From positions 1 to 49,669 of the forward strand of contig DASZBX010000046.1 of the NCBI GenBank assembly GCA_035943635.1: DNA of 49,669 nucleotides. The letters are read 5' to 3'. Below are positions 11,166-19,176 of the stretch, one piece after another (the stretch's first letter is position 1; each line of letters starts with the position of its first letter). The stretch comes from DASZBX01 sp035943635 (GTDB lineage: Bacteria > Actinomycetota > Actinomycetes > Streptomycetales > Catenulisporaceae). The notes below the pieces were generated by a model. That model was given only the letters and a program-made list of their open reading frames with translations. It ran no database searches and had not been told where the DNA came from. Both the position numbers and the translations under genes were made by a program.

Positions 11166-11684
11166 CTACGTCCACTGATCGCCGTGATACTCGACCAACC
11201 GGGCCAGCAGCCCGGTCAACGTGGCCCGCTCGGCGCCGCTCAGCGGGGCGAGCAGGTCGTCCTGGGCGTCCGCCAGCACCTGGTCCAGCTGCTGGAGCTT
11301 CTCCCGGCCCTGTGCGGTCAGCGTGATCACGTTGCGGCGCCGGTCGGCGGGGTCGGGCGTGCGTTCGACCAGGCCGCGTTCGGCCAGTTCGTTGATGACC
11401 GCGACCAGGTCGCTGCGGTAGACGCCGGTCCAGCGGCTGAGCGTGGCCTGGCTGCCGGGGCCGGACTCGGCCAGGGCGACGAGCACCGCGTAGTGCCATT
11501 TGCGGGCGTCGGCGCGGGCCAGGCCGGCGCTGACGATCCGGTCGGCGTGCGCGGCGGACTGGACCAGCAGGCGGCTCGGTACCCGCCACAGTTTCTCCGG
11601 GGTCAGCCGGGCCGGGCCGGGCGGGCCGGCCGCGGCGCCGGGATTCTCCGGGTCGGCGGTGGGGGCGTCGTGCTTGGCGGTCAT
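11166..11684 (-). CDS. MarR-family transcriptional regulator
   Basis: This 172-residue regulator has a disordered N-terminus (1-25), a dimerisation helix (LWRVPSRLLVQSAAHADRIV) and a winged helix-turn-helix (about 75-125). The helix-turn-helix reads GSQATLSRWTGVYRSDLVAV, and the wing carries TPDPADRRRNVITLT, the DxRRR motif of MarR proteins. The C-terminal helices complete the dimer. It is divergent from the dehalogenase-MarR fusion across about 200 bp that contain two palindromes, so it probably represses both genes in response to a small ligand. Confidence 0.92.
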   Translation of the reverse strand: MTAKHDAPTADPENPGAAAGPPGPARLTPEKLWRVPSRLLVQSAAHADRIVSAGLARADARKWHYAVLVALAESGPGSQATLSRWTGVYRSDLVAVINELAERGLVERTPDPADRRRNVITLTAQGREKLQQLDQVLADAQDDLLAPLSGAERATLTGLLARLVEYHGDQWT

Positions 11685-11704
11685 GGTGGGGATCCTACCC
11701 GTTG

Positions 11705-11777
11705 CGTTAGTAGCCCTAACGATATATGGTCGTTCGTGTAATAAACATTTGTGCCACTAATGTTTATTGTTCGAACG
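11705..11777. promoter_or_regulatory. Operator region between marR and the dehalogenase fusion gene
   Basis: A long palindrome spans 11731-11777. Outer CGTTCG/CGAACG and inner AATAAACATT/AATGTTTATT arms are separated by a 9-nt centre, giving 19-bp arms with three mismatches. A second, shorter one (CGTTAG, 11705-11710, with CTAACG, 11716-11721) lies just upstream of the marR start. Both lie in an A/T-rich island in GC-rich DNA, as expected of promoters overlapped by a dimeric regulator. Confidence 0.75.
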
Positions 11778-11890
11778 TCTCGGGCTGGGCCAGCCCGCGT
11801 GGGCACCACCGCCACGGCGACCGCACCCCGCCGCGTCTGAGGTGCTCAAACGCTAACCGACAGCACCCGCATCAGGAAAGAGGCAACCTT

Positions 11891-13276
11891 ATGCCCACCG
11901 TCGACGTCCTCGATTCGACCATCCACTACCGCCAGTCCGGCGCGGCCGACGGAACACCCGTGGTCTTCCTGCACGGCAACCCGACCTCCTCGCACCTGTG
12001 GCGCAAGGTCCTGCCGCGGATCGGGCCGGGACTGCGCTGCGTCGCGCCGGACCTGATCGGGATGGGCCGCTCGGGCAAGCCCGACATCGCCTACACCTTC
12101 GCCGATCATGCCCGCTACCTGGACGCTTTCCTCGCCACGCTCGACGCGCCGCAGCTCCTGCTGGTCGGCCAGGACTGGGGCGGCGCGCTCGCCTTCGACT
12201 GGGCCGCCCGCCACCCGGGCCGCTCGCTCGGCCTGGCGTTCCTGGAGACGATCATGCGGCCGATGTCCTGGGACGACTTCCCGGCCGCCGCCCGGACCCG
12301 GTTCGAGTCCTTCCGCACGCCCGGCCTGGGCGAGGAACTGGTGCTCGACCAGAACGCCTTCCTGGAAAGTTTCGGCCAGTCCGCCCTGACCGGCCTGAGC
12401 GACGAGGCCGCGCGGGCCTACCGGGCGCCGTTCCCGACGCCCGCCAGCCGCCGCCCGATCCTGCAGTGGGCCCGCTCGATGCCCCTGGAGGGCGAGCCGG
12501 CCGCCGTGATCGCCCGGATCACCGCCTACGACACCTGGCTCGCAGCCAGCACCGACGTGCCGAAACTGCTGCTGACCTTCGACTCCTCCCCCACGCTGAT
12601 GATCGACGAGCGGATGGCCGCCTGGTGCGAGCAGAACGTCGCCGCCCTGAGCGTGCGCCACTGCGGCCCGGCCGGCCACCTCGCGCCCGAGGACCAGCCC
12701 GAGGCCATCGCCGCCGCGGTCACCGGATGGGCGCGGGAGAACGGCTTCGCCGGGCCCGCCGCGGCCTTGAACCCGCGGATCGTCGGGCAGGCCGAGAACG
12801 CGCACGCAGCCGTCCTGACCAGGGCGTTGAAGGGCACCGGGATCGACCGGGAGCAGTGGATCACGCTCAACGTGGCCCTGGGCCCGGCCTCCGCCGCCGC
12901 GGACAGCGCGGACCGCGGCGTCCCGGCCGACGTCCTGGCCGCCCGCACCGCAGGAGCATTGAAGGTCGACCGCGCACACGCCCGCGGCGTCCTCGGCACC
13001 TTGGCCGCAGCGGGCCTGCTGGCCGGACCCGAAGCCGCCAGCGCCGACACCAGCTCCGACTGCGGCCCCGACGACACCGACCCGATCCACCTCACCGACG
13101 CGGGCCGGGAATTCATCGCCACGATCCGCGGCGAGATCCGCCCGATCCTGACCAGCGCCTACGACGACATCCCGGCCGAGGACCTGCACCTGGCCGCCCA
13201 CGTCCTGGCGATCGTCACCGAGCGCCTGGACGAAGCCCTGGCCGGGGTCCAGTCCGGAGAGCCGACAGCAGCCTGA
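11891..13276 (+). CDS. Haloalkane dehalogenase-like alpha/beta hydrolase fused to a MarR-type domain
   Basis: This 461-residue protein starts at an ATG with AGGAAAGAGG upstream. Residues 1-285 are a haloalkane dehalogenase-type hydrolase. It has HGNPTSSHLW with halide-binding N30, nucleophile D95 and halide-binding W96 in GQDWGG, a candidate acid E119 (24 residues after the nucleophile, as in LinB-type enzymes) and base H263 in GHLAPED. Residues 294-455 read as a full MarR protein: an entry helix (IVGQAENAHAAVLTRALKG), an HTH (DVLAARTAGALKVDRAHARG) and dimerisation helices ending ERLDEALAG. The enzyme would release halide from small haloalkanes. The fused domain could sense substrate or bind the upstream palindrome. 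It is one continuous frame with no stop between parts. Confidence 0.88.
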   Translation: MPTVDVLDSTIHYRQSGAADGTPVVFLHGNPTSSHLWRKVLPRIGPGLRCVAPDLIGMGRSGKPDIAYTFADHARYLDAFLATLDAPQLLLVGQDWGGALAFDWAARHPGRSLGLAFLETIMRPMSWDDFPAAARTRFESFRTPGLGEELVLDQNAFLESFGQSALTGLSDEAARAYRAPFPTPASRRPILQWARSMPLEGEPAAVIARITAYDTWLAASTDVPKLLLTFDSSPTLMIDERMAAWCEQNVAALSVRHCGPAGHLAPEDQPEAIAAAVTGWARENGFAGPAAALNPRIVGQAENAHAAVLTRALKGTGIDREQWITLNVALGPASAAADSADRGVPADVLAARTAGALKVDRAHARGVLGTLAAAGLLAGPEAASADTSSDCGPDDTDPIHLTDAGREFIATIRGEIRPILTSAYDDIPAEDLHLAAHVLAIVTERLDEALAGVQSGEPTAA

Positions 13277-13282
13277 CCATCC

Positions 13283-13960
13283 TCAACACCCGACCACCCG
13301 GGCCCGGGCACCGAACGGCCCGTCCAACGCCGCCCACTGCAACAGCATGATCGTCTTGGCGTCGGCGATCTCCCCGGTGCGGATCATCGCGAGCGCATCG
13401 CCGAACGGCAGCTCCACGACCGTGATGTCCTCGCCCTCCTCCGCGACCCCTCCGGCCGCCGCCGAATCACGCGGGTCGTACTCGGCGGCGTAGAAGTGCA
13501 GCCGCTCGGTCACCGACCCCGGGCTCATGTAGACGTCGAAGACGTGCTCAGCCGCCCCGATGACGTGCCCGGTCTCCTCGGCCGCCTCCCGGCGGATCGC
13601 CGCCTCGGGGCCTTGGCCGTCGAGCAGCCCGGCGGCGGTTTCCAGCAGCATCCCGTCCAGGTGCCCGTTCACATACGCGGGCAGCCGGAACTGCCGGGTG
13701 AGCAGGACCGTCGCGCGTTCGCGATGGTAGAGCAGGATCGTGGCGCCGTCGCCGCGGTCATACGTCTCGCGCTGCTCGCGGCTCCAGTGGCCGTCGCTGT
13801 GCCGGTAGTCGAACGTCGTCTTGCGCAGCACGTACCAGTCGCACGAGAGCACTTCGACGTCGGTGACCCGCACGCGCGGGTTCCCGGTCAGGTCGCGGCC
13901 GTGCCGGTCCAGCCCGGTGCGCCCGCGGCGGTCCGGGACGTCGATCCCCGCGCCCGTCAC
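13283..13960 (-). CDS. Nudix hydrolase, ADP-sugar/GDP-mannose pyrophosphatase-like
   Basis: This 225-residue protein carries a complete Nudix box from GLLDGQGPEAAIRREAAEE through TGH. It follows LDGMLLETAAG, the layout of NudK/ADP-ribose pyrophosphatase-type enzymes that cleave nucleoside diphosphate sugars. The N-terminal strands (VLSCDWYVLRKTTFDYRHSD) match the dimerisation sheet of that group. The GTG start overlaps the upstream gene's TGA (GTGA, 13957-13960), so the two are translationally coupled. It converges with the dehalogenase fusion gene, leaving only 6 bp between stops and no room for a terminator. Confidence 0.88.
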   Translation of the reverse strand: MTGAGIDVPDRRGRTGLDRHGRDLTGNPRVRVTDVEVLSCDWYVLRKTTFDYRHSDGHWSREQRETYDRGDGATILLYHRERATVLLTRQFRLPAYVNGHLDGMLLETAAGLLDGQGPEAAIRREAAEETGHVIGAAEHVFDVYMSPGSVTERLHFYAAEYDPRDSAAAGGVAEEGEDITVVELPFGDALAMIRTGEIADAKTIMLLQWAALDGPFGARARVVGC

Positions 13961-14358
13961 GCGATCACGTCGGCGGCCGGATCCGGGACCGGCACGTCCC
14001 CGACGCTCGTGTACACGTCCTTGCCCCCGGCCCGCGCCCGCTGGACCATCCGGTCCGCGCCCTCGGACGCGCCGCCGATCCGCAGCACCGCGTCGCACCG
14101 GTCGAGCAGCAGTTCGGCCACCGGGTGGAAGATCTCGTCGAAGAGCCGGTCGCCGGGCCGGGCGCCGCCGGCCGTCTCCAGCAGCGGCAACGCGAGCGCC
14201 TCGCCGGTGACCGGCAGGTGCCCGGCCCGGAACAGGGTGAGGGCGACCTCGTTCATCGCGCGCACGTTGGCGGCGAGCTTGGCCGGGTCGTCGCCGGTGC
14301 CCGCGCGGTAGGGCCCGGCCACGAGGATCATCAGCGGGCGCGGTGCGGTGGTCTTCAT
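13957..14358 (-). CDS. DUF4406 / nucleoside 2-deoxyribosyltransferase-like protein
   Basis: This 133-residue protein opens with LMILVAGPYRAGT and continues with KLAANVRAMNEVALTLFRAG, a HLPVTGEALALPLL segment and LLLDRCDAVLRIGGASEGAD. This is the nucleotide-binding fold of DUF4406 and nucleoside 2-deoxyribosyltransferase-like proteins, with the Asp of RCDAVLRI and the GGASEGAD loop at the expected active-site positions. GAGGAG lies upstream of the ATG at 14358. It sits between a DeoR regulator and a coupled Nudix gene, which suggests a role in handling nucleosides or nucleotide sugars. Confidence 0.8.
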   Translation of the reverse strand: MKTTAPRPLMILVAGPYRAGTGDDPAKLAANVRAMNEVALTLFRAGHLPVTGEALALPLLETAGGARPGDRLFDEIFHPVAELLLDRCDAVLRIGGASEGADRMVQRARAGGKDVYTSVGDVPVPDPAADVIA

Positions 14359-14456
14359 CGGGGTCTCGTGCTCCTCGCGGGTCGGCCGGGTCTCAGGGTT
14401 GTGCGTTCGGGGGGCTGGGCGCTGCCGGGTCGCTGCGCGTTCCCGGGGGCCGCCGC

Positions 14457-15242
14457 TCAGGCCAGGAAGGTCTCCACGCCCGCGGACCGCAGCGCCTCCA
14501 GGGTCTGCGGGCCGTTCGGGTGGGTGCCGGGGTCGGCCGCGGCACTGTCGGTGACGAAGCCGTGTACGTCGCCGAGCGGCGCGACCTGGCTGAACGCGCG
14601 CACGCCGAGCTTGGTCGCGTCCGCCACCGCGAGCGTGCGGGCGGACTGGGCCAGCCCGGCCTGCTTGACCGCCGCGTCGTCGATCGAGAACTCGGACCAG
14701 CCGTGCTCGGCGTGCACCCCGCCGATGGACATGACGAAGCAGTCGAACACCAGGGCCTCCAGCGTGCGCCGGGCCAGCGGCCCGACCAGCGAGCGTTCGC
14801 CCGGCCGGGAGCGGCCGCCGACGACCAGCAGCTCGATCCCGGGCCGGTCGGCCAGCCGCACGGCCGCCTGCAGGCTGAGCACCGCGACCGTCAGCGGCGC
14901 CCGCGCGGCCAGGTGCTCGGCCACGTGCACGGTCGTCGTGCCCGCGTCCAGCAGCACCCGCGAACCGGGTTCCACCAGCGCGGCCACCGCCGCCCCGAGC
15001 CGGTCTTTGGTGGCCGCCTGCCACTGCTCGCGGGCGGAGAAGCCCGTGTCCTCCTCGCCCGACCGCACGGCGACCGCTCCGCCGTGCACCCTGCGCACCA
15101 GGCCCTGGCGTTCGAGCGCGTCCAGGTCCCGGCGCACGGTCATCTCGGACACGCCCAGCCGCTGCGACAACTCCGACACCGACCCGCGCCCGGCGCCCTG
15201 CACCAGGCGCAAGGTCAGATCCAGCCGATTCGCGACACCCAT
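14457..15242 (-). CDS. DeoR-family transcriptional regulator
   Basis: This 261-residue regulator has an N-terminal HTH (about 20-60) with the DeoR signature: SVSELSQRLGVSEMTVRRDL, then LERQGLVRRVHGGAV. A sugar-phosphate-sensing DeoRC domain follows (about 75-235), with LLDAGTTTVHVAEHLA, the usual DxGTT phosphate-binding loop. It lies 98 bp upstream of the DUF4406/Nudix pair on the same strand and probably regulates that group in response to a phosphorylated sugar or nucleoside breakdown product. Confidence 0.92.
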   Translation of the reverse strand: MGVANRLDLTLRLVQGAGRGSVSELSQRLGVSEMTVRRDLDALERQGLVRRVHGGAVAVRSGEEDTGFSAREQWQAATKDRLGAAVAALVEPGSRVLLDAGTTTVHVAEHLAARAPLTVAVLSLQAAVRLADRPGIELLVVGGRSRPGERSLVGPLARRTLEALVFDCFVMSIGGVHAEHGWSEFSIDDAAVKQAGLAQSARTLAVADATKLGVRAFSQVAPLGDVHGFVTDSAAADPGTHPNGPQTLEALRSAGVETFLA

Positions 15243-15393
15243 GGGACATTTCTACCATGAGGTTGAGCGTGTGAACAATCCTGTGTGCGGAATCTGGCTG
15301 AGCGGCCGCTGATTCGAACACGAGCCGGCCGGGTTCGGGCGCCAGAACCAGCCGGGCCTACTGAACCACCGCGAGTAGTCAATGCGCGCCGGA

Positions 15394-15591
15394 TCAGTCC
15401 GCGCGCCTTCGGAGCTGCGACCCTTCGAAACAGCGGTCCCGCTTGACCTCCCACGCGACCCAGGCGCGGGTCAGCCGCCGCCCGACCGCCTTGGCCAAGA
15501 TCGGCCCGGGCCAGAACGCCACCACGGCGGCGCCCCGGCGCCAGTCCGGCCGGTACCCGTCGATCCCGAAGCCGTACACCCGCGCCATCAT
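15394..15591 (-). CDS. Small hypothetical protein (65 aa)
   Basis: This short, basic protein starts with MMARVYGFGIDGYRPDWRRG and has a short hydrophobic patch (AAVVAFWPGPILAKAV). The aromatic-rich composition looks like protein rather than random translation. It lies 58 bp downstream of the GGDEF-EAL gene on the same strand. I see no good ribosome-binding site and do not recognise the family, so it may be a remnant. Confidence 0.45.
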   Translation of the reverse strand: MMARVYGFGIDGYRPDWRRGAAVVAFWPGPILAKAVGRRLTRAWVAWEVKRDRCFEGSQLRRRAD

Positions 15592-15649
15592 CGACCACGG
15601 ATACCGGCGATGTCGACCGATTTCACCCCCGGCCCGCCGCCGCGCCCAG

Positions 15650-18600
15650 CTACAACCGAAACGGCAGCCGCGGCTCGGGGTGCGTGCTGAGCAGGCTGCG
15701 CACCGACGCCCCCGCCATCGGCCGGCCGAACAGGAACCCCTGGCCGTACTGGCAGTCCGTCGCGGCCAGCCGGTCCCACTGTTCCTGCGACTCGATCCCC
15801 TCGGCGATCACCGCGATCCGCAGCGCCGTGGCGATCCGGATGATGCCCTCCACCAGCGCCACCCGCTCCGGCGACCGGTCCGCGCCGGACACGAACGACT
15901 TGTCGATCTTCAGGATGTCCACCGGCAGCTCGGTCAGGTAACTCAGCGACGAGAACCCCGTGCCGAAGTCGTCCAGCGCGATCCGCACGCCCAGCGTCTT
16001 GAGCGCGCTCAGCAGCTGCGGCACCTGCTCGCCGCCGCCGTGCTGGTCGTGTTGCAGCAGCGAGGACTCGGTCAGCTCCAGCACGATCAGCCCCGGCGGC
16101 ACCCCGTACGTCTCCAGGGCCTCGGCCACGTCGTCGACGAAACCCGGGTCGGCGAACTGCCGCCCGGCCACGTTGATCCCCACCCACACCCCGGCCGCGG
16201 GCGAGACCGCGTTCCACTCGGCCGCCTCGCGCACCGCCTCGCGCATGATCCACCGGCCCAGCGGGATGATCTGCCCGGTCTGCTCGGCCAGCGGGATGAA
16301 CCGGTCCGGCGGCAGCAGCCCGCGCTCCGGGTGCGGCCAGCGCACCAGGGCCTCGAACCCGACCACCCGGCCGTCGGCGAGCTCGACCACCGGCTGGTAG
16401 TCCAGCGAGATGGTCTCCTCCTCGATCGCCTGGTCCAGGCCCGCGCGCAGGCCCGCGCGTTCGAGCAGTTCGGCGTGCAGGGCCACCTCGAAGTGGTGCC
16501 AGCGGTGCTTGCCGTCGTTCTTCGACGCGTACAACGCCAGGTCCGCGTTGCTCAGCAGGTCCTCGGCCGTGGCGCTCTGCCCGCTGCTGGCGAACCCGAC
16601 GCTCACCCCGACCGGGACCGGGTCCCCGCCGAGGAAGAACGGGGCCCGGAACGCCTCGATGATCCGGTCGGCCACCGCCTCGGTCTGCTCCGGGTCGCGC
16701 ACGTGCTCGAGCACCACCGCGAACTCGTCCCCGCCGATCCGGGCGGCCGAGTCGCCCGGCCGCACCGACGCGGTCAGCCGCTCGCCGACCGCCTTGAGCA
16801 GTTCGTCCCCGACGCTGTGCCCGCGGGTGTCGTTGATCTCCTTGAAGTCGTCGAGGTCGGCCAGCAGCAGGTAGAGCTGGTCGTCCTCGGACGCGCCGGC
16901 GAACGCCTGCTCCAGGGTCTGCTGGAAGTGGCGCCGGTTGGGCAGGCCGGTCAGCGGGTCGTGCAGGGCCTGGCGGGTCAGCTGGGCCTCCAGGGTCCGG
17001 CGTTCGGTCACGTCCCGCAGGGTCAGCACCACCGCGCCGATCGTCTCGTCCGCGCGCAGGTCGTCCGCGGTGACCTCCACGTCCGAGCAGACCCGGCCGG
17101 GCGCGTGCACGGCCCAGACCACCGGCCCGTCGACCTCGTCGCGCAGCGCGGCGTCGATCAGGTCCACGGCCGGGTACCCGACCAGGTCGTGCAGCTGCAT
17201 CCCCTCCAGCTGCACCGGGGCGAACAGCCGGTCGGCCGAGGGGCTGGCGTAGCGGATCAGGCCGCCGTTCTGCACGATCATGATCCCGTCGGTGGCGTTC
17301 TGGATCAGGGTGCGGAAGTACGCCTCGTTCGCGTGCCGGCGCACCTCGTGGCCCAGTTCGAGCCGGTCGATCGCGAGGGCGGCCTGGGCGGCGAGGGTCT
17401 CGACCGGTTCGTGCAGGGCGACCAGTTCGTGCGCGGTCCCGGCGGCGACCAGGGCGGCCGGGTGGCTCCCGTCCCGGGGGATGTTGGCCGCCAAAGGCAG
17501 CACCAGCGCCGCCGGGTGCCCCGCGGCCAGCCTCGCCAGGGGTTCCGGCAGCCGGGCGACCGGGGACAGTTCCGCCTGCACCGGCTGTTCGGTGCTCTGC
17601 CAGGCCAGTTGCAGCCGCTCGCGGCCGGGCGCGCCGAACAGCGCCTCCCCGGCCCGGGCCAGCGCCCGGGCCACGTCGTCCACGTCCACGGCGGCGACCA
17701 TCGCGGTCCCGGCCGCCCCGACGATCCGCCCGCGCGTCCCGGCCTGCCGGTAGTCCATGAAGATCAGCACCAGCCGGCTGATCACCAGCAGGATCGCCGC
17801 GCAGGCGAAGACGCCGAGCACGGTCAGCTCGCCCTCGCTGTGGTCCACGGCCCAGCCGAGCAGCGCGGCCGGGGCGATCAGGCACACCCCGCCGAGCAGG
17901 GCCAGGCGCAGCCAGGGGGTCTGCGCGGAGTGGTGCGGGGTCGGTTCGCCGACCGAGGCCATCGACGGGTGCAGGGCGGCGGCGCCCCAGCCGACGTAGA
18001 ACAGGCACCAGCCCAGGTCCAGGCCGGGCTGGAAGCCGGGGTGGCGGCCCTGGAAGTAGAGCAGGGCGTAGGCGAGGTCGGCGCCGAAGCCGGCCGCCGC
18101 GCCGCCGGCCAGCAGCCAGACCGCGGCCAGCCGCCGGCCGCCGCCGACGAACAGCCGGGCCAGCAGCGGGGCCCGGACCACGCCGGACAGCGGGTAGGCG
18201 AGCGCGATCAGGCGTTCGTTCCAGGAGTGGTCGTTGCCGCCGTAGGGGTCGACCAGGAACACCCAGCCGAGCAGGGCGATCGTGCAGGCCAGGGTGAGCC
18301 CGTCGAGCAGTTCGGCCCGGTCCCCGGCGGCGCGGCTGCGGGCGAGCAGGAGCAGGCCGACCAGGGTGACGACGTAGCCGGCGGCGGAGATCACCTGGGC
18401 GGCGATCGGCGGTATCGTGGCGTCCCCGACCAGGCCCATCGAGGACAGGTAGGCGCTGTCCACGGACCACAACGCCGGTCCGGCGGCGAGCAGGAACCAG
18501 GGCAGGCGGGAGATCGGCTGGTGGATCACGGCGCCGGCCGCGATCGCGACCGCGGCGCTGGCGATCAGGACGCTCCACAGCACGCCCGCACTGCCCGGCC

Positions 18601-18748
18601 ATGCTTCCACGGTCAGCAGCAACAGGCCCATCCAGACGGCGAACAGGCAGGCCGGAAACCTGGTGGTCCGGTCGGGCCGGACCAGGGCGAGCCCCGAGCG
18701 CGGGCCGCCTGGCGGTGCCGCGGACATCTGGCGACCAGCAGCAGCCAT
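15650..18748 (-). CDS. Membrane GGDEF-EAL protein with PAS domain
   Basis: This 1032-residue cyclic-di-GMP enzyme has an N-terminal block of about nine or ten hydrophobic helices (33-333), a weakly defined sensor-like segment (345-465) and a PAS domain (about 475-590, IQNATDGIMIVQNGG). The GGDEF domain (about 595-755) has an intact RIGGDEFAVVLE motif at 672-676 and an I-site RPGD at 663-666. The EAL domain (about 775-1020) has EALVRW at 799, ELTES at 891 and DDFGTGFSSLSYL at 926. The motifs suggest that both synthesis and hydrolysis of c-di-GMP are possible, with product feedback through the I-site. The Asn of GINVAGRQ is kept, though Ala replaces the usual Ser. It is divergent from the iron-uptake genes. 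Confidence 0.95.
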   Translation of the reverse strand: MAAAGRQMSAAPPGGPRSGLALVRPDRTTRFPACLFAVWMGLLLLTVEAWPGSAGVLWSVLIASAAVAIAAGAVIHQPISRLPWFLLAAGPALWSVDSAYLSSMGLVGDATIPPIAAQVISAAGYVVTLVGLLLLARSRAAGDRAELLDGLTLACTIALLGWVFLVDPYGGNDHSWNERLIALAYPLSGVVRAPLLARLFVGGGRRLAAVWLLAGGAAAGFGADLAYALLYFQGRHPGFQPGLDLGWCLFYVGWGAAALHPSMASVGEPTPHHSAQTPWLRLALLGGVCLIAPAALLGWAVDHSEGELTVLGVFACAAILLVISRLVLIFMDYRQAGTRGRIVGAAGTAMVAAVDVDDVARALARAGEALFGAPGRERLQLAWQSTEQPVQAELSPVARLPEPLARLAAGHPAALVLPLAANIPRDGSHPAALVAAGTAHELVALHEPVETLAAQAALAIDRLELGHEVRRHANEAYFRTLIQNATDGIMIVQNGGLIRYASPSADRLFAPVQLEGMQLHDLVGYPAVDLIDAALRDEVDGPVVWAVHAPGRVCSDVEVTADDLRADETIGAVVLTLRDVTERRTLEAQLTRQALHDPLTGLPNRRHFQQTLEQAFAGASEDDQLYLLLADLDDFKEINDTRGHSVGDELLKAVGERLTASVRPGDSAARIGGDEFAVVLEHVRDPEQTEAVADRIIEAFRAPFFLGGDPVPVGVSVGFASSGQSATAEDLLSNADLALYASKNDGKHRWHHFEVALHAELLERAGLRAGLDQAIEEETISLDYQPVVELADGRVVGFEALVRWPHPERGLLPPDRFIPLAEQTGQIIPLGRWIMREAVREAAEWNAVSPAAGVWVGINVAGRQFADPGFVDDVAEALETYGVPPGLIVLELTESSLLQHDQHGGGEQVPQLLSALKTLGVRIALDDFGTGFSSLSYLTELPVDILKIDKSFVSGADRSPERVALVEGIIRIATALRIAVIAEGIESQEQWDRLAATDCQYGQGFLFGRPMAGASVRSLLSTHPEPRLPFRL

Positions 18749-18878
18749 GGCTACACCCTAAGCGGCGGCCGCCGGGCCGACCGCGGCTGGCTACTGCATT
18801 CGAGTGACCTGCGAGCGCCGGGCGGGCCTGCGCAGTCGGGATGATGGCCCGCGCGGCTGGTTCGGGCCGGGCCGGCGG

Positions 18879-18896
18879 GCGTGATCTACGTCACGC
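18879..18896. promoter_or_regulatory. Candidate Crp/Fnr-type site upstream of the GGDEF-EAL gene
   Basis: GCGTGATCTACGTCACGC has perfect 6-bp arms and the GTGA-N6-TCAC form of Crp-family sites. It lies in the 428-bp gap 18749-19176, about 130 bp upstream of the GGDEF-EAL start and 280 bp upstream of efeU-efeO. Besides this site and the iron box I see nothing in the gap. Confidence 0.45.
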
Positions 18897-19151
18897 GGTC
18901 GCCGCCCGCCGCCACCCGCCCCCAACAACGACAGCCGTGTCAGAGCAGCGGCTTTGCCGCCGGACGGGCCGCCGGGGAGCCGAATCTCCCACTTTTACGC
19001 AGGTGGGGTTGTCATCGAGTGATCGGGTGCTCCCCGTACGCGCTGATCAGGCCGCCGAGCTGCCCGGACACCACACCCCGGCCGGGCCCGCCGGGGGCTC
19101 GGACACTGGCGGCGAGCGCCCGGCTCCCATCCCGGCCGCTGGACCTTCAGC

Positions 19152-19170
19152 TAAGGATTGCCTTACCTTA
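19152..19170. promoter_or_regulatory. Iron box (DmdR/IdeR/DtxR-type operator)
   Basis: TAAGGATTGCCTTACCTTA matches 17 of 19 positions of the actinobacterial iron-box consensus TWAGGTTAGSCTWACCTWA. It ends 6 bp before the efeU-efeO start codon, so an Fe(II)-loaded DtxR-type repressor bound here would block this promoter. Confidence 0.88.
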
Positions 19171-19176
19171 GTCCCC

